From the NCBI RefSeq assembly GCF_027594425.1, contig NZ_CP115159.1, positions 1,725,001 to 1,789,000 on the forward strand: a stretch of DNA of 64,000 nt, in the 5' to 3' direction. This document shows, piece after piece, positions 54,201 through 62,966 of the stretch (the stretch's first letter is position 1; every line of letters starts with the position of its first letter). The notes below the pieces were generated by a model, which made no database searches, was not told the origin of the DNA, and saw only the letters and a list, made by a program, of their open reading frames with translations. This stretch comes from Zunongwangia sp. HGR-M22. Its GTDB lineage: Bacteria; Bacteroidota; Bacteroidia; Flavobacteriales; Flavobacteriaceae. The position numbers and the translations under genes were made by a program.

Positions 54201-54952
54201 AAATTATGTGTTTCCGCTTTTAGTGAGATTACGGAGTCGTAATTTGTATTTTGATAGAAATCCGGCTTATCGGCAGATTTAGGAGCAAATTGCTCCACGT
54301 TTGGTCCTTTTACAAAGGCGACATTATCTTTATAAGCTGAAACAATTTCGTTTGGATTTTCTTCGGAAGTTTTTCGAATCAGTTTAAATAACGATGAAGG
54401 TTTTTCTTCACCATCGATCACGAAAGTTCCGTTGAAGATTTTATGGCGACAATGTTCAGAATTTACCTGAGAAAATCCGAACACTTCAGAATCTGTTAAT
54501 TTTCGACCTAATTTAGTAGCTAAGCCTTGTAAATACGCTACTTCTTCGGTATTTAAAGCTAAACCTTCCTGTTGGTTATAAGCTTCAATATCTTCGATTT
54601 CTTCAATGGCTTCCGGCTGAATGTCAATTTTAAAAATATCCTGATTTAATTCAGCATATTTCTGAGAAAGCATAGGATCAAAATCGTTAAAATTTTCATC
54701 GATTTTATAGAATTCTTCAATTCTAATAATTCCATCGATGCCCATATTTTGGGTGATCTCTACCGCGTTGGTACTCCAGGGAGTGATCATTGCGGCACGT
54801 GGACCAACAAAAAAATCTGCCAAAGCAGATTCGTTATATTTTTGCGCGCCTCCAAAGAGCCAGTTTAATTTAGAAATATCTTCAGCTGTTGGCTGAGAGT
54901 GCATTTGCACGGCATAAACCTTGTTGGTTTGAGTTCCGAAGAATAGGATCAT
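51287..54952 (-). CDS. purL: Phosphoribosylformylglycinamidine synthase
   Basis: Large single-chain enzyme of 1221 residues for step four of purine synthesis, converting FGAR and glutamine to FGAM with ATP. The N-terminal PurS-like and linker regions are followed by the AIRS-type domains ([61 protein letters not shown]). The C-terminal glutaminase has [17 protein letters not shown] with the nucleophilic Cys and AAHGEGKF with the His. Length is that of the large PurL of gamma-proteobacteria and Bacteroidota. No other purine gene is adjacent. Confidence 0.97.
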   Translation of the reverse strand: [1221 protein letters not shown]

Positions 54953-54984
54953 CCTAAAGAAGTTTTGTGTTGTTGTTGAAAGCG

Positions 54985-55031
54985 CAAATTTACTTTTTTA
55001 AACTGAATATTGAAATTAAACAAGCGCTTGT
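54985..55031 (-). promoter_or_regulatory. purL promoter with upstream palindrome
   Basis: On the minus strand TTTC (55015-55012), 19 nt, then TAAATTTG (54992-54985) matches the -33/-7 pattern with one change. ACAAGCGCTTGT at 55020-55031 is a perfect 12-bp palindrome just upstream of the -33 element and could be a regulator site. The rest of the 215-base gap shows nothing else definite. Confidence 0.5.
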
Positions 55032-55167
55032 AAACTTATTTTTTTAATCCCTCATTGAGGGTTTGATATTCTTAGATTTACTTGATGTAAATATGGACGC
55101 TTTCTAAGCGATAATTCATCGACTTACATGCAAAGTAATGAGCAAAACAAATTGCTACGATTACTCA

Positions 55168-56382
55168 TTAATTTGCTCTTTCTAATAATGCCATATAAAA
55201 ACCATCATAACTAGTTTCTGAAGAAAGGATTTTTTGATCTTCAATCAATTTGAAATCTTTTCCTTCTTCTGAAGCTAAAAAGTCTTTTACCTGCATTTGA
55301 TTTTCTGAAGGTAAAACTGAACAGGTTGCATAAACCATTCTACCACCATTTTTAACGATTTTGGAGTATTGGCGAATAATTTCCTGCTGCGTTTTACGAA
55401 TGCGGTCTAAAAACTCCGGTTCCAATTTCCATTTGGCATCTGGATTACGGCTCAAGACACCAAGACCGCTACAAGGTGCATCGATCAAAACTTTATCGGC
55501 TTTCCCATGAAGTTTTTTGATCACTTTATTCGTATCGATCGCACGGGTTTCAATATTATGGGCACCGGCACGTTTAGCACGACGTTTTAGTTCTTTTAAT
55601 TTGTTTCCGTAGATATCTAAAGCAATAACCTGACCTTTATTTTCCATTAAAGCAGCCAGATGTAATGATTTTCCACCAGCACCAGCGCAAGTATCTACTA
55701 CACGATCGCCAGGTTGCACGCCAAGAAAATCGGCTACAAGTTGTGAAGATGCATCTTGAACTTCGAATAAACCTTTTTGAAAACTTTCGGTTTTAAAAAT
55801 ATTAGCGCGTTCTACCAATTGCAATGCGTCTGGATAATCTTTAAGATTTATGGTTTCGAAACCTTCTTCACTAAGTTTTTTCTTTAGTGCAGTTGCATCT
55901 GTTTTTAGTTTGTTGGCTCTAATAATAACTGGCGCCTGTTTATTTAGCGCACCAATTTCTTTTTCCCAGGTTTCTTCACCAAGTTCAGCAACACCAAGCT
56001 CGTCTAACCAATCTGGAATCGATTCTCTAAACTTTCTAATTTTACTAAGCGCATCAAAACGTCCCTTAATACGGCGTGTTGGGGTGTCTTCGATTTGTTT
56101 CCAATCGGGTAAGGTAATTCCTTTTAAAGTGGCCCAAACCGCGAATAGTCTAAATAGGTTTTCTCTGGAAAAAGGTTCTTTAACTTCAGCAATTTCAGCA
56201 TACAGGCGTTTCCATCTTACGATATCGTAAGTCGTTTCAGCAATAAAACTACGATCTCTGGCTCCCCAACGCTTATCTCGTTTTAGAGTTTTTTCGATCA
56301 CCTTATCGGCATATTGACCTTCGTTAAAAATTTCTTTTAGGGCATCTATAGTTGCAAAAACTAAATTTCTATGTAAACGCAT
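55168..56382 (-). CDS. RsmB/NOP-type 16S rRNA m5C methyltransferase
   Basis: SAM-dependent enzyme of 404 residues. The N-terminal helical NusB-like part (about 1-150) is degenerate. The catalytic domain has the SAM-binding VDTCAGAGGKSLHLAALM, VIALDIYGNKLKELKRRAKRAGAHN, the motif IV DAPCSGLGVLSRNPDAKW and motif VI VYATCSVLPSENQ; the two Cys residues are the pair used by m5C RNA methyltransferases. The target is probably ribosomal RNA. It is divergent from the BNR-repeat gene. Confidence 0.92.
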   Translation of the reverse strand: MRLHRNLVFATIDALKEIFNEGQYADKVIEKTLKRDKRWGARDRSFIAETTYDIVRWKRLYAEIAEVKEPFSRENLFRLFAVWATLKGITLPDWKQIEDTPTRRIKGRFDALSKIRKFRESIPDWLDELGVAELGEETWEKEIGALNKQAPVIIRANKLKTDATALKKKLSEEGFETINLKDYPDALQLVERANIFKTESFQKGLFEVQDASSQLVADFLGVQPGDRVVDTCAGAGGKSLHLAALMENKGQVIALDIYGNKLKELKRRAKRAGAHNIETRAIDTNKVIKKLHGKADKVLIDAPCSGLGVLSRNPDAKWKLEPEFLDRIRKTQQEIIRQYSKIVKNGGRMVYATCSVLPSENQMQVKDFLASEEGKDFKLIEDQKILSSETSYDGFYMALLERAN

Positions 56383-56402
56383 TGCTAAAATTTAAGGGCA
56401 CA

Positions 56403-56441
56403 AAGGTAATCTTTTTTATTGCCGAAACATTTATATTTGGA
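56403..56441. promoter_or_regulatory. Two candidate -7 elements in a divergent gap
   Basis: CAAAGGTA at 56403-56410 reads TACCTTTG on the minus strand (methyltransferase), and TATATTTG at 56434-56441 reads on the plus strand (BNR lipoprotein). Both fit TAnnTTTG exactly. No -33 TTTG at the standard distance was found for either. Confidence 0.35.
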
Positions 56442-56465
56442 GGAAATCCACCAAAAACCAATCAA

Positions 56466-57542
56466 ATGAAGAAAGTCTGGATGATGGCTTTATTAGCTTT
56501 CGCGGCCTGTAAAAATGATACTAAATTAACCGAAACAAGTTTAAACGAAAAAAAAGAAATAAGTGCTCATGATACTTTTGAGAGCTTTAAAATCGAGCCT
56601 ATTTTAGAAAATGATTCTTTAAGTATAAGAGCAATCGAAGTTATTGGGAATAATCTGGCTTTTGCCGCAAATAATGGGACTTACGGACTATATAATTCTG
56701 CCACAGGTAACTGGAAGTTATCTCAGCAAAAATATGATACTTTAAAACCAGAATTTAGAGCAGTAGCCAGTACAAGTACAGATTTTTTTATGCTAAGTGT
56801 TGCTAATCCGGCGCTGCTTTATAAAACCGGTGATGACGGTAAGATGAAGTTAGTTTATAAAGAAGAGAACGAAAAAGTGTTTTATGATGCCATTGCTTTT
56901 TGGAATGATAAGGAAGGAATTGCCATGGGCGATCCTACTGAAGATTGCCTGTCTATAATTGTAACTAGAGATGGTGGTAATTCCTGGGAAAAAATTGATT
57001 GTGAGAAACTTCCAAAAGCGGCTGAAGGTGAAGCGGCATTTGCAGCTAGTAACTCTAATATTGCAATAGAAGGTGATAATGTTTGGATCTTGAGTGGCGG
57101 AATGAAATCACGAGTTTTCCACTCTGCCGACAAGGGCAAAACATGGGAAGTTGCAGATACTCCGCTTAAACAAGGAAAATCAACTTTGGGCGGTTATAGC
57201 ATGGATTTTTATGATACTGAAAACGGAATAATCATTGGCGGAAATTACGAAGATCCAGATGGAAACACAGGAAACAAAGCCATCACAAAAGACGGCGGGA
57301 AAACGTGGAATCTTATTGCTGACGGTGAAGAACCAAATTATAAAAGTAGTGTGCGTTATGTTCCAAATAGAAACGGAAAAGAAATTGTAGCAACTGGTTT
57401 TACAGGAATTTCTTATTCTAAAGATGCGGGAGAAACCTGGAAAAAGTTAAGCGATGAAGGTTTCTATACCATTCGGTTTTTAAACGATTCAACTGCTTTT
57501 GCGGCGGGATCTAAACGAATTTCGAAAATTTATTTTCAATAA
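56466..57542 (+). CDS. BNR/Ycf48-like beta-propeller lipoprotein
   Basis: Exported protein of 358 residues from the ATG at 56466, which gives a lipoprotein signal (MALLAFAACKND, Cys15); a longer frame would overlap the divergent methyltransferase gene. It has repeated BNR/Asp-box phrases: TRDGGNSWEKIDC, SADKGKTWEVAD, TKDGGKTWNLIAD and SKDAGETWKKLSD, predicting a beta-propeller. It resembles the oxidoreductase-like/Ycf48 proteins of Flavobacteria and could be a sialidase-fold assembly factor. Catalytic sialidase residues are not identified. Confidence 0.85.
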   Translation: MKKVWMMALLAFAACKNDTKLTETSLNEKKEISAHDTFESFKIEPILENDSLSIRAIEVIGNNLAFAANNGTYGLYNSATGNWKLSQQKYDTLKPEFRAVASTSTDFFMLSVANPALLYKTGDDGKMKLVYKEENEKVFYDAIAFWNDKEGIAMGDPTEDCLSIIVTRDGGNSWEKIDCEKLPKAAEGEAAFAASNSNIAIEGDNVWILSGGMKSRVFHSADKGKTWEVADTPLKQGKSTLGGYSMDFYDTENGIIIGGNYEDPDGNTGNKAITKDGGKTWNLIADGEEPNYKSSVRYVPNRNGKEIVATGFTGISYSKDAGETWKKLSDEGFYTIRFLNDSTAFAAGSKRISKIYFQ

Positions 57543-57564
57543 TAATTCTTTAATTGACTAAAAA

Positions 57565-57604
57565 AAGAATTCCGGAGAACAAATGAATGTTAACCGGAAT
57601 TCTT
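57565..57604 (-). terminator. Terminator of the second sigma-factor operon
   Basis: AAGAATTCCGG at 57565-57575 pairs perfectly with CCGGAATTCTT at 57594-57604 around an 18-nt loop. The A tract immediately to the left becomes the U tract on the minus strand. Confidence 0.75.
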
Positions 57605-57641
57605 ACTACTAACTAACCAAAAAACTAAATTATAAATACTT

Positions 57642-58088
57642 TTATTCTTCGTTATTTTTTCGTTCTTTTTCTTTACGGGCGCGATATTCTTTTATCAATT
57701 TTCTATGGAAATCTTCTTCAAGCTGATGAAGCTTCACGATTTCTTGTGCAGAAAGAATAGACTTTAAATCCTGATAATACTTTTTCTTAAGTTCGTAATC
57801 TTGCTTTTCAATTTCAATTAATTCATCAATAACCTCCTGCGCTTTATCTTCCGCCATACAATCTACATTTTCTATATCTCGATGTTCCCTTCGAAATAAT
57901 GCTCTACGTTTCTCATCATATTTATCGTAGATAGGCCAAAATTTTTGCGCTGTTTTATTACTAAAGTTTAATTCCTGAGTTATAAAAGCAGTTTTTAAAG
58001 ATTTAATTCGTTCTTTCTCGTTATCATCCTGTGCTTGTGCTGTTGCAAAGCCTAAGATCAATAAGAGTATTAATGCAATCTTTCTCAT
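57642..58088 (-). CDS. Spy/CpxP-like periplasmic sensor protein
   Basis: Exported protein of 148 residues (signal peptide MRKIALILLLILGFATAQAQ), wholly helical and charged after cleavage, with LTAFITQELNFSNKTAQKFWPIYDKYDEKRRALF-like content and LSAQEIVKLHQLEEDFHRKLIKEY. It resembles Spy/CpxP-type extracytoplasmic stress proteins and the 'sensor of ECF-type sigma factor' proteins of Flavobacteria. It is the third gene of a sigma/anti-sigma/sensor operon (gaps 5 and 32 bases). I infer it interacts with the membrane anti-sigma factor. Confidence 0.85.
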   Translation of the reverse strand: MRKIALILLLILGFATAQAQDDNEKERIKSLKTAFITQELNFSNKTAQKFWPIYDKYDEKRRALFRREHRDIENVDCMAEDKAQEVIDELIEIEKQDYELKKKYYQDLKSILSAQEIVKLHQLEEDFHRKLIKEYRARKEKERKNNEE

Positions 58089-58093
58089 AGCAA

Positions 58094-58624
58094 TTATTCT
58101 AAAATATAAGAGGGATCTTCAACATTTTCATCAATGTATTGAAATACAGCATCGCTATTCATTGCAGCAAAATCTGATTCTTCTACAATGTACCCATCTT
58201 CAAAGATCATATTAGAAAATTCAGTATCCGATAAATCAACGTATCCATCATCAATATAATCTTCGATAGCCGAAAGTTCTACATCATCCCAACTAGCAGA
58301 TTGTTCGTTTCCTAATTTAAAAAACGTGGTGTATAAAACAAAAAAAATAGCGGCGATGCCAGCGGCATAATAAAGTGTTTTTCTAAAGTTTACTTTAATT
58401 AATTTTGGTTGTTTTGGTTCAATTTTTTCAACCAAACGATCTTCAAGGCCATCAAAGTAAGCTTCAGGAACTTTAAATCCTGTCTCTACCGGTAATTCTA
58501 TTTCTTGTATCTGCTTTCCTTCATTTAAGACCGTATCAAATAGCTGATCCTCTAGATTTTCAAAATATCCAGAAGGCACTTTAAAGCCAGAGGCGCCACG
58601 ATATGGTATTTTCTCTTCCTTCAT
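58094..58624 (-). CDS. Putative anti-sigma factor with duplicated GFKVPxxYFxxLEDxL motif
   Basis: Single-pass membrane protein of 176 residues. The cytoplasmic part (1-80) contains two copies of one motif: GFKVPSGYFENLEDQL near 13-28 and GFKVPEAYFDGLEDRL near 49-64. A membrane segment lies near 83-101 (LYYAAGIAAIFFVLYTTFF). The periplasmic tail is acidic (SAIEDYIDDGYVDLSDTEF) and could bind the Spy-like neighbour. The repeated segments probably bind sigma. No zinc-binding motif is visible. It is coupled to the sigma gene upstream (32-base gap). Confidence 0.8.
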   Translation of the reverse strand: MKEEKIPYRGASGFKVPSGYFENLEDQLFDTVLNEGKQIQEIELPVETGFKVPEAYFDGLEDRLVEKIEPKQPKLIKVNFRKTLYYAAGIAAIFFVLYTTFFKLGNEQSASWDDVELSAIEDYIDDGYVDLSDTEFSNMIFEDGYIVEESDFAAMNSDAVFQYIDENVEDPSYILE

Positions 58625-58656
58625 TTGATTATTTGACTTTTAAAAATCAAAAAGGT

Positions 58657-59202
58657 TTAATTTGTTTTTAAAAATTCTTCAATTTTTTTTACTGCAATAT
58701 GATAAGAAGCTTTAAGAGCACCTTCACTGGTTTCTAAAATCTCAGCCATTTCCCTATACTTCAATTCTTCAAAATATTTCATCGTAAAGACCTGTTGTTG
58801 TTTTTTGGGTAAACTAGCTATAGCTTTTTGAAGTTTTAGCTGAATCGCTGTTCCTTCAAAATAAACATCACTTTCAAGATTATTTATTATTGCATCCTGA
58901 AGTTCGTCTGAAGAAATTTGTTGAAGTTTCGCTTTTTTATTTAAAAATGTAATCGATTCGTTCGTGGCAATTCGATACATCCAGGAAAATAATTTACTGT
59001 CTCCTTTAAACTGGCCAATATTTCTGAAAATTTTGATAAAAGTATTCTGAAGTACATCATGAGAATCATCATGATCTTTAACCATGTTTCTAATATGCCA
59101 ATACAAACGCTCCTTATATTGAGATACAAGTTTCCTAAAAGCTTCCTGAGAAGTTTTTTTATCTTTTAATTGATGTATAAGTAAATCTTCGGCTTTTTCC
59201 AA
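58657..59202 (-). CDS. ECF RNA polymerase sigma factor (second)
   Basis: Sigma factor of 181 residues starting at TTG (59202), since no earlier in-frame ATG is seen. Region 2 shows DDSHDVLQNTFIKIFRNIGQFKGDSKLFSWMYRIATNESI; region 4 shows LPKKQQQVFTMKYFEELKYREMAEILETSEGALKASYHIAVKKIEEFL. It is the first gene of an operon with a membrane anti-sigma candidate and a Spy-like protein, a layout frequent in Flavobacteria. It differs from the first ECF factor of the window, which has an RskA-type partner. Confidence 0.92.
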   Translation of the reverse strand: MEKAEDLLIHQLKDKKTSQEAFRKLVSQYKERLYWHIRNMVKDHDDSHDVLQNTFIKIFRNIGQFKGDSKLFSWMYRIATNESITFLNKKAKLQQISSDELQDAIINNLESDVYFEGTAIQLKLQKAIASLPKKQQQVFTMKYFEELKYREMAEILETSEGALKASYHIAVKKIEEFLKTN

Positions 59203-59390
59203 GGGAAAAAATTTAGTTTACAATCCCTTTAAGATGATTTGGCTAAAATATAGAAAACTTTAAAGCTGACTAATTATTGCATTATAATTTTACTAAGACT
59301 GCTATATTCTAATTGATTTTTGCTCTGAAAAATTAAAATTTTTATGAATAATCGCGGGTAAAGTGAAAGGAAATTTTAATTTAAAGTTTT

Positions 59391-61220
59391 CTACGCAAAA
59401 GATTGCATTTCGACCAGTTTTTGATAGGTTCCTTTTTTAGCCAATAAATCTTCGTGTTTTCCTTGTTCTACGATTTGACCGCGCTGCATTACAATAATAT
59501 TATCGGCATTTTGAATAGTGCTTAAGCGATGAGCAATAACTACGGAAGTTCTATTACGCATCATATTTTCTAAAGCCTGCTGAACTAGCTTTTCACTTTG
59601 GGTATCTAAAGCAGAAGTTGCTTCGTCTAAGATCATTATCGGCGGATTTTTAAGTACCGCTCTGGCAATAGAAAGACGCTGTTTTTGTCCGCCACTTAAT
59701 TTGTTCCCAGAATCTCCAATATTAGTATCTAAACCTTGTGGCATTGTTGAAATAAATTCCCAGGCATTGGCGATTTTAAGCGCATTGATAATTTCATCTT
59801 CTGTAGCATTATCTTTTCCCAAGGCCACATTATTACGAATAGTATCATTAAATAATATAGAATCCTGAGTAACAAGGCCCATTAAATTTCTTAAAGAATG
59901 TTTCGAAATTTCACGAATATCGGTTCCATCAATTTTAATGCTTCCATCATTTACATCGTAAAAACGAGTTATCAGATTAGCGATTGTTGATTTTCCACTA
60001 CCAGATTGGCCAACAAGAGCAATGGTTTGTCCTTTGGGAACACTCATGCTGAAGTTTTTTAAAACCAACTCTTTTTCGTATTTAAAATTGATATTGTTTA
60101 CTTCAATTTTTGTATCGAAACTTTCTTTTTTGATCGCATTTGGCGCATCTTTTAAGTTAGTTTCAGTTTCTATAATCTCCAAAATACGCTCTGCACTGGC
60201 GTTTCCTTTTTGTACGCTATAAGTTGCTTTAGAAATTGCTTTTGCAGGAGTAAGGATATTATAGGTTAAAACCAGAAAACCAATAAAAGTTGCAGCATCC
60301 ATAGTTTGATCGATCAAAACCATTTTACCACCAAACCAAAGCACAACCGTGATCACCATAACTCCCAGAAATTCACTCATAGGTGAAGCTAAATTTTGGC
60401 GGTGAAGCAGTGCATTTAGAATATTATTTAATCTATTGGTGCTTTCGTGAAATTTCAATTTAAACTTTCCTTCAGCATTAAAACCTTTTATAATTTTTAG
60501 GCTGGAAAGTGTTTCTTCAACAATCGATAAAAAATGCGCATTTTCTTGTTGAGCGCTGGTTGACTTTGCTTTGAGCTTTTTCCCAATAGAAGAAATAATT
60601 AACCCAGAAATAGGTAAGAAAATAAGCACAAAAAGTGTGAGTTCCCAACTAATAATTAGCATTCCTATTAGTGTAAAGAGCAATGTTAGGGGCTCTTTTA
60701 CAAACATTTCTAACATGCTAAGAAAAGAAGACTGAATTTCCTGTACATCGCTCGTAATTCTAGAGATAGTATCTCCTTTACGTTTTTCAGAAAAAAAAGA
60801 AATAGGAAGTTCTGTAATCTTATCGTAAATGCGATTACGTATATCACGTAACATTCCGTTTCTTAATGAGGCGATAAAGTACATCGCCATATAATTAAAT
60901 AGGTTTTTGATAAAAAATAGAATAATTATCAAAATACAGATAGTAATAAGGGCAGAAATCTGCCCATATTGTTCTATCCTTTGGTTTAAAAAAAAGTTCG
61001 CATACGTTTCAGCAAAATCTTTTAATGTTCCCCAATTACCATCCCAAATTGGTTTTTCAGTTACGGGATCATTTACTTGAAATAGCACTTGCAGCATCGG
61101 GATAAATGCCAAAAATGATAAGGTGCTAAATAGTGCATAAAAAATATTACTAATAATATTCAGAATTGCGTAACGCTTATATGGTTTCGCAAACTGAAGA
61201 ACTTTTTTTAAATAACTCAT
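59391..61220 (-). CDS. MsbA-like ABC exporter (fused permease/ATPase)
   Basis: Half-transporter of 609 residues, forming a homodimer. Six membrane segments (about 15-320) precede the ATPase: Walker A ALVGQSGSGKSTIANLI, signature KLSGGQKQRLSIARAVL, Walker B IMILDEATSALD and the switch His in VIAHRLSTIQNAD. The general plan is that of MsbA-type lipid or lipid A flippases. It lies 15 bases after the phosphosugar mutase gene, so both are probably in one operon together with the glycosyltransferase upstream; an envelope-lipid substrate fits. Confidence 0.93.
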   Translation of the reverse strand: MSYLKKVLQFAKPYKRYAILNIISNIFYALFSTLSFLAFIPMLQVLFQVNDPVTEKPIWDGNWGTLKDFAETYANFFLNQRIEQYGQISALITICILIIILFFIKNLFNYMAMYFIASLRNGMLRDIRNRIYDKITELPISFFSEKRKGDTISRITSDVQEIQSSFLSMLEMFVKEPLTLLFTLIGMLIISWELTLFVLIFLPISGLIISSIGKKLKAKSTSAQQENAHFLSIVEETLSSLKIIKGFNAEGKFKLKFHESTNRLNNILNALLHRQNLASPMSEFLGVMVITVVLWFGGKMVLIDQTMDAATFIGFLVLTYNILTPAKAISKATYSVQKGNASAERILEIIETETNLKDAPNAIKKESFDTKIEVNNINFKYEKELVLKNFSMSVPKGQTIALVGQSGSGKSTIANLITRFYDVNDGSIKIDGTDIREISKHSLRNLMGLVTQDSILFNDTIRNNVALGKDNATEDEIINALKIANAWEFISTMPQGLDTNIGDSGNKLSGGQKQRLSIARAVLKNPPIMILDEATSALDTQSEKLVQQALENMMRNRTSVVIAHRLSTIQNADNIIVMQRGQIVEQGKHEDLLAKKGTYQKLVEMQSFA

Positions 61221-61235
61221 AAAATTTCAAAGGTC

Positions 61236-62966
61236 TTACCCCAGTTGTAATTCAGCTTTAATTCGGCTGATCTTATCTTTTAATTCCTGATTCTTTTCTT
61301 CAAAATCACTCACGCTATCTAAAGAAGTATTTACACTGAAATAGAATTTAATTTTAGGCTCAGTTCCACTTGGTCGTGCCGCAATTTTAGTTCCGTTTTC
61401 AGTGTAATAAATAAGTACATTAGATTTTGGTATACTGATTTCACTTTCGGTATGATCGTTTTGGTTTTTCGCAATAGAAGATTGATAATCCTCAACTAAA
61501 ACCACTTTTTCTCCATCAATAGTTTCCCAAGGTTTTTCTCTTAGGTCGATAAGCATTTGTTTGATTTCCTGCTCACCTGATATTCCTTTTTTAACCAAAG
61601 AAATTAATTCTTCTTTGTACAAACCGTAAGTAGTATAAAGCTCTAATAGTTTTTTGTAGAACGAACTTCCCTGAGCTTTTAGAAATGCTGAAATTTCGCA
61701 AGCAAGTAGGGTAGAGGTTACCGCGTCTTTATCACGTACAAAATCTCCAACCATATAACCAAAGCTTTCTTCGCCACCACCAATAAAATCTAATTCTGGA
61801 TGATCTTTAATAAGTTTTGCGATCCATTTAAAGCCGGTTAACACTTCTTTATATTCTACGCCGTAAGCTTCAGATAAATTCTTTAGCATTGGTGTCGAAA
61901 CGATGGTAGAGGCAATAAACTCATTACCATCCATTTTATTTGCTTTCTTCCATTGCTCTAATAGGAACCAGGACATCACCAACATCGTTTGGTTTCCGTT
62001 TAAAAGCTCTAGTTTATTTTCGTTATTTCTAACTGCAATTCCTAGTCTGTCGCAATCTGGATCTGTTCCTATCACGATATCAGCTCCTTTTTCTTCAGCA
62101 ATATCCAAAGCCATTTTTAAAGCTTCCGGCTCTTCCGGATTCGGAGATTTTACTGTTGGGAAATTTCCATCTGGTTCTCTTTGTTCTTCAACAATAGTAA
62201 CATTGGTAAAACCAGCTTTTTCTAATACCGGCGGAGCCATGGTAATCGAAGTACCGTGTAAAGAAGTAAAAACAACACCAAGATCTGCTTTAGCTTCAGC
62301 AGAAGTATCAAAACTTCCATTAGCTACGGAAGCTTCAATAAAGGCTTCATCTACATCTTTATCGATTTTATGAATCAAATCGCTTTTAGCATCAAAGCTA
62401 ATCGCTTCGTACTCCAAACCATTAATTTCTTCAACTAAATCTTTATCTTGAGGCGGAACCAATTGGCCACCATCTTGCCAGTAAACCTTATAGCCATTAT
62501 ATTCTGGTGGGTTATGGCTAGCGGTTAAAACAATTCCGCAGTGGCAATCTAAATGCTTAACAGCAAAAGATAATTCTGGTGTAGGGCGCAAATCTGAAAA
62601 TAAAAAAACTTCAATATCATTTGCAGAAAAGACATCGGCAACAACCTGTGCCAGTTCTTTACTATTATTTCTACAATCGTAAGCAATTGCCACTTTTAGT
62701 GCTTCGCCTGAAAATTCTCTTTTAAGATAATTAGAAAGTCCCTGTGTGTTTTTTCCTAATGTATATTTATTGATTCTGTTAGTACCAACGCCCATCACTC
62801 CGCGCATCCCTCCTGTACCAAAAGCTGCATTTTTATAAAAACTATCTTCTAACTCAGAAGGGTTGTTTTCTATAAGTTGGTTGATTTCTTTTTTGGTATC
62901 TTCATCAAATACATCGGTAAGCCAGGTTTGGGCTTTCGCTAAAATTTCAGGTTTTACTTGTGACAT
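61236..62966 (-). CDS. Phosphoglucomutase/phosphomannomutase family enzyme
   Basis: Alpha-D-phosphohexomutase of 576 residues. The phosphoserine loop is LTASHNPPEYNGYKVYW with catalytic Ser150; the metal loop is GTDPDCDRLGIAV; the sugar loop GGEESFGYM; and the phosphate loop RPSGTEPKIKFYF. N-terminal GTGGMRGVMG is also typical. It interconverts hexose-1-phosphate and hexose-6-phosphate, linking central sugars to polysaccharide and nucleotide-sugar synthesis. It might also supply precursors for trehalose synthesis. Between glycosyltransferase and ABC exporter in the same direction. Confidence 0.95.
   Translation of the reverse strand: MSQVKPEILAKAQTWLTDVFDEDTKKEINQLIENNPSELEDSFYKNAAFGTGGMRGVMGVGTNRINKYTLGKNTQGLSNYLKREFSGEALKVAIAYDCRNNSKELAQVVADVFSANDIEVFLFSDLRPTPELSFAVKHLDCHCGIVLTASHNPPEYNGYKVYWQDGGQLVPPQDKDLVEEINGLEYEAISFDAKSDLIHKIDKDVDEAFIEASVANGSFDTSAEAKADLGVVFTSLHGTSITMAPPVLEKAGFTNVTIVEEQREPDGNFPTVKSPNPEEPEALKMALDIAEEKGADIVIGTDPDCDRLGIAVRNNENKLELLNGNQTMLVMSWFLLEQWKKANKMDGNEFIASTIVSTPMLKNLSEAYGVEYKEVLTGFKWIAKLIKDHPELDFIGGGEESFGYMVGDFVRDKDAVTSTLLACEISAFLKAQGSSFYKKLLELYTTYGLYKEELISLVKKGISGEQEIKQMLIDLREKPWETIDGEKVVLVEDYQSSIAKNQNDHTESEISIPKSNVLIYYTENGTKIAARPSGTEPKIKFYFSVNTSLDSVSDFEEKNQELKDKISRIKAELQLG

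Noticed and set aside
55046-55064. Inverted repeat CCCTC/GAGGG near purL as a terminator
   Set aside because: It has a mismatch and a very short loop, and no T tract after it on the strand of the methyltransferase gene.
61903-62373. Plus-strand open frame of 156 codons
   Set aside because: It lies fully inside the phosphosugar mutase gene on the other strand, is Ser-rich, and has no family features.
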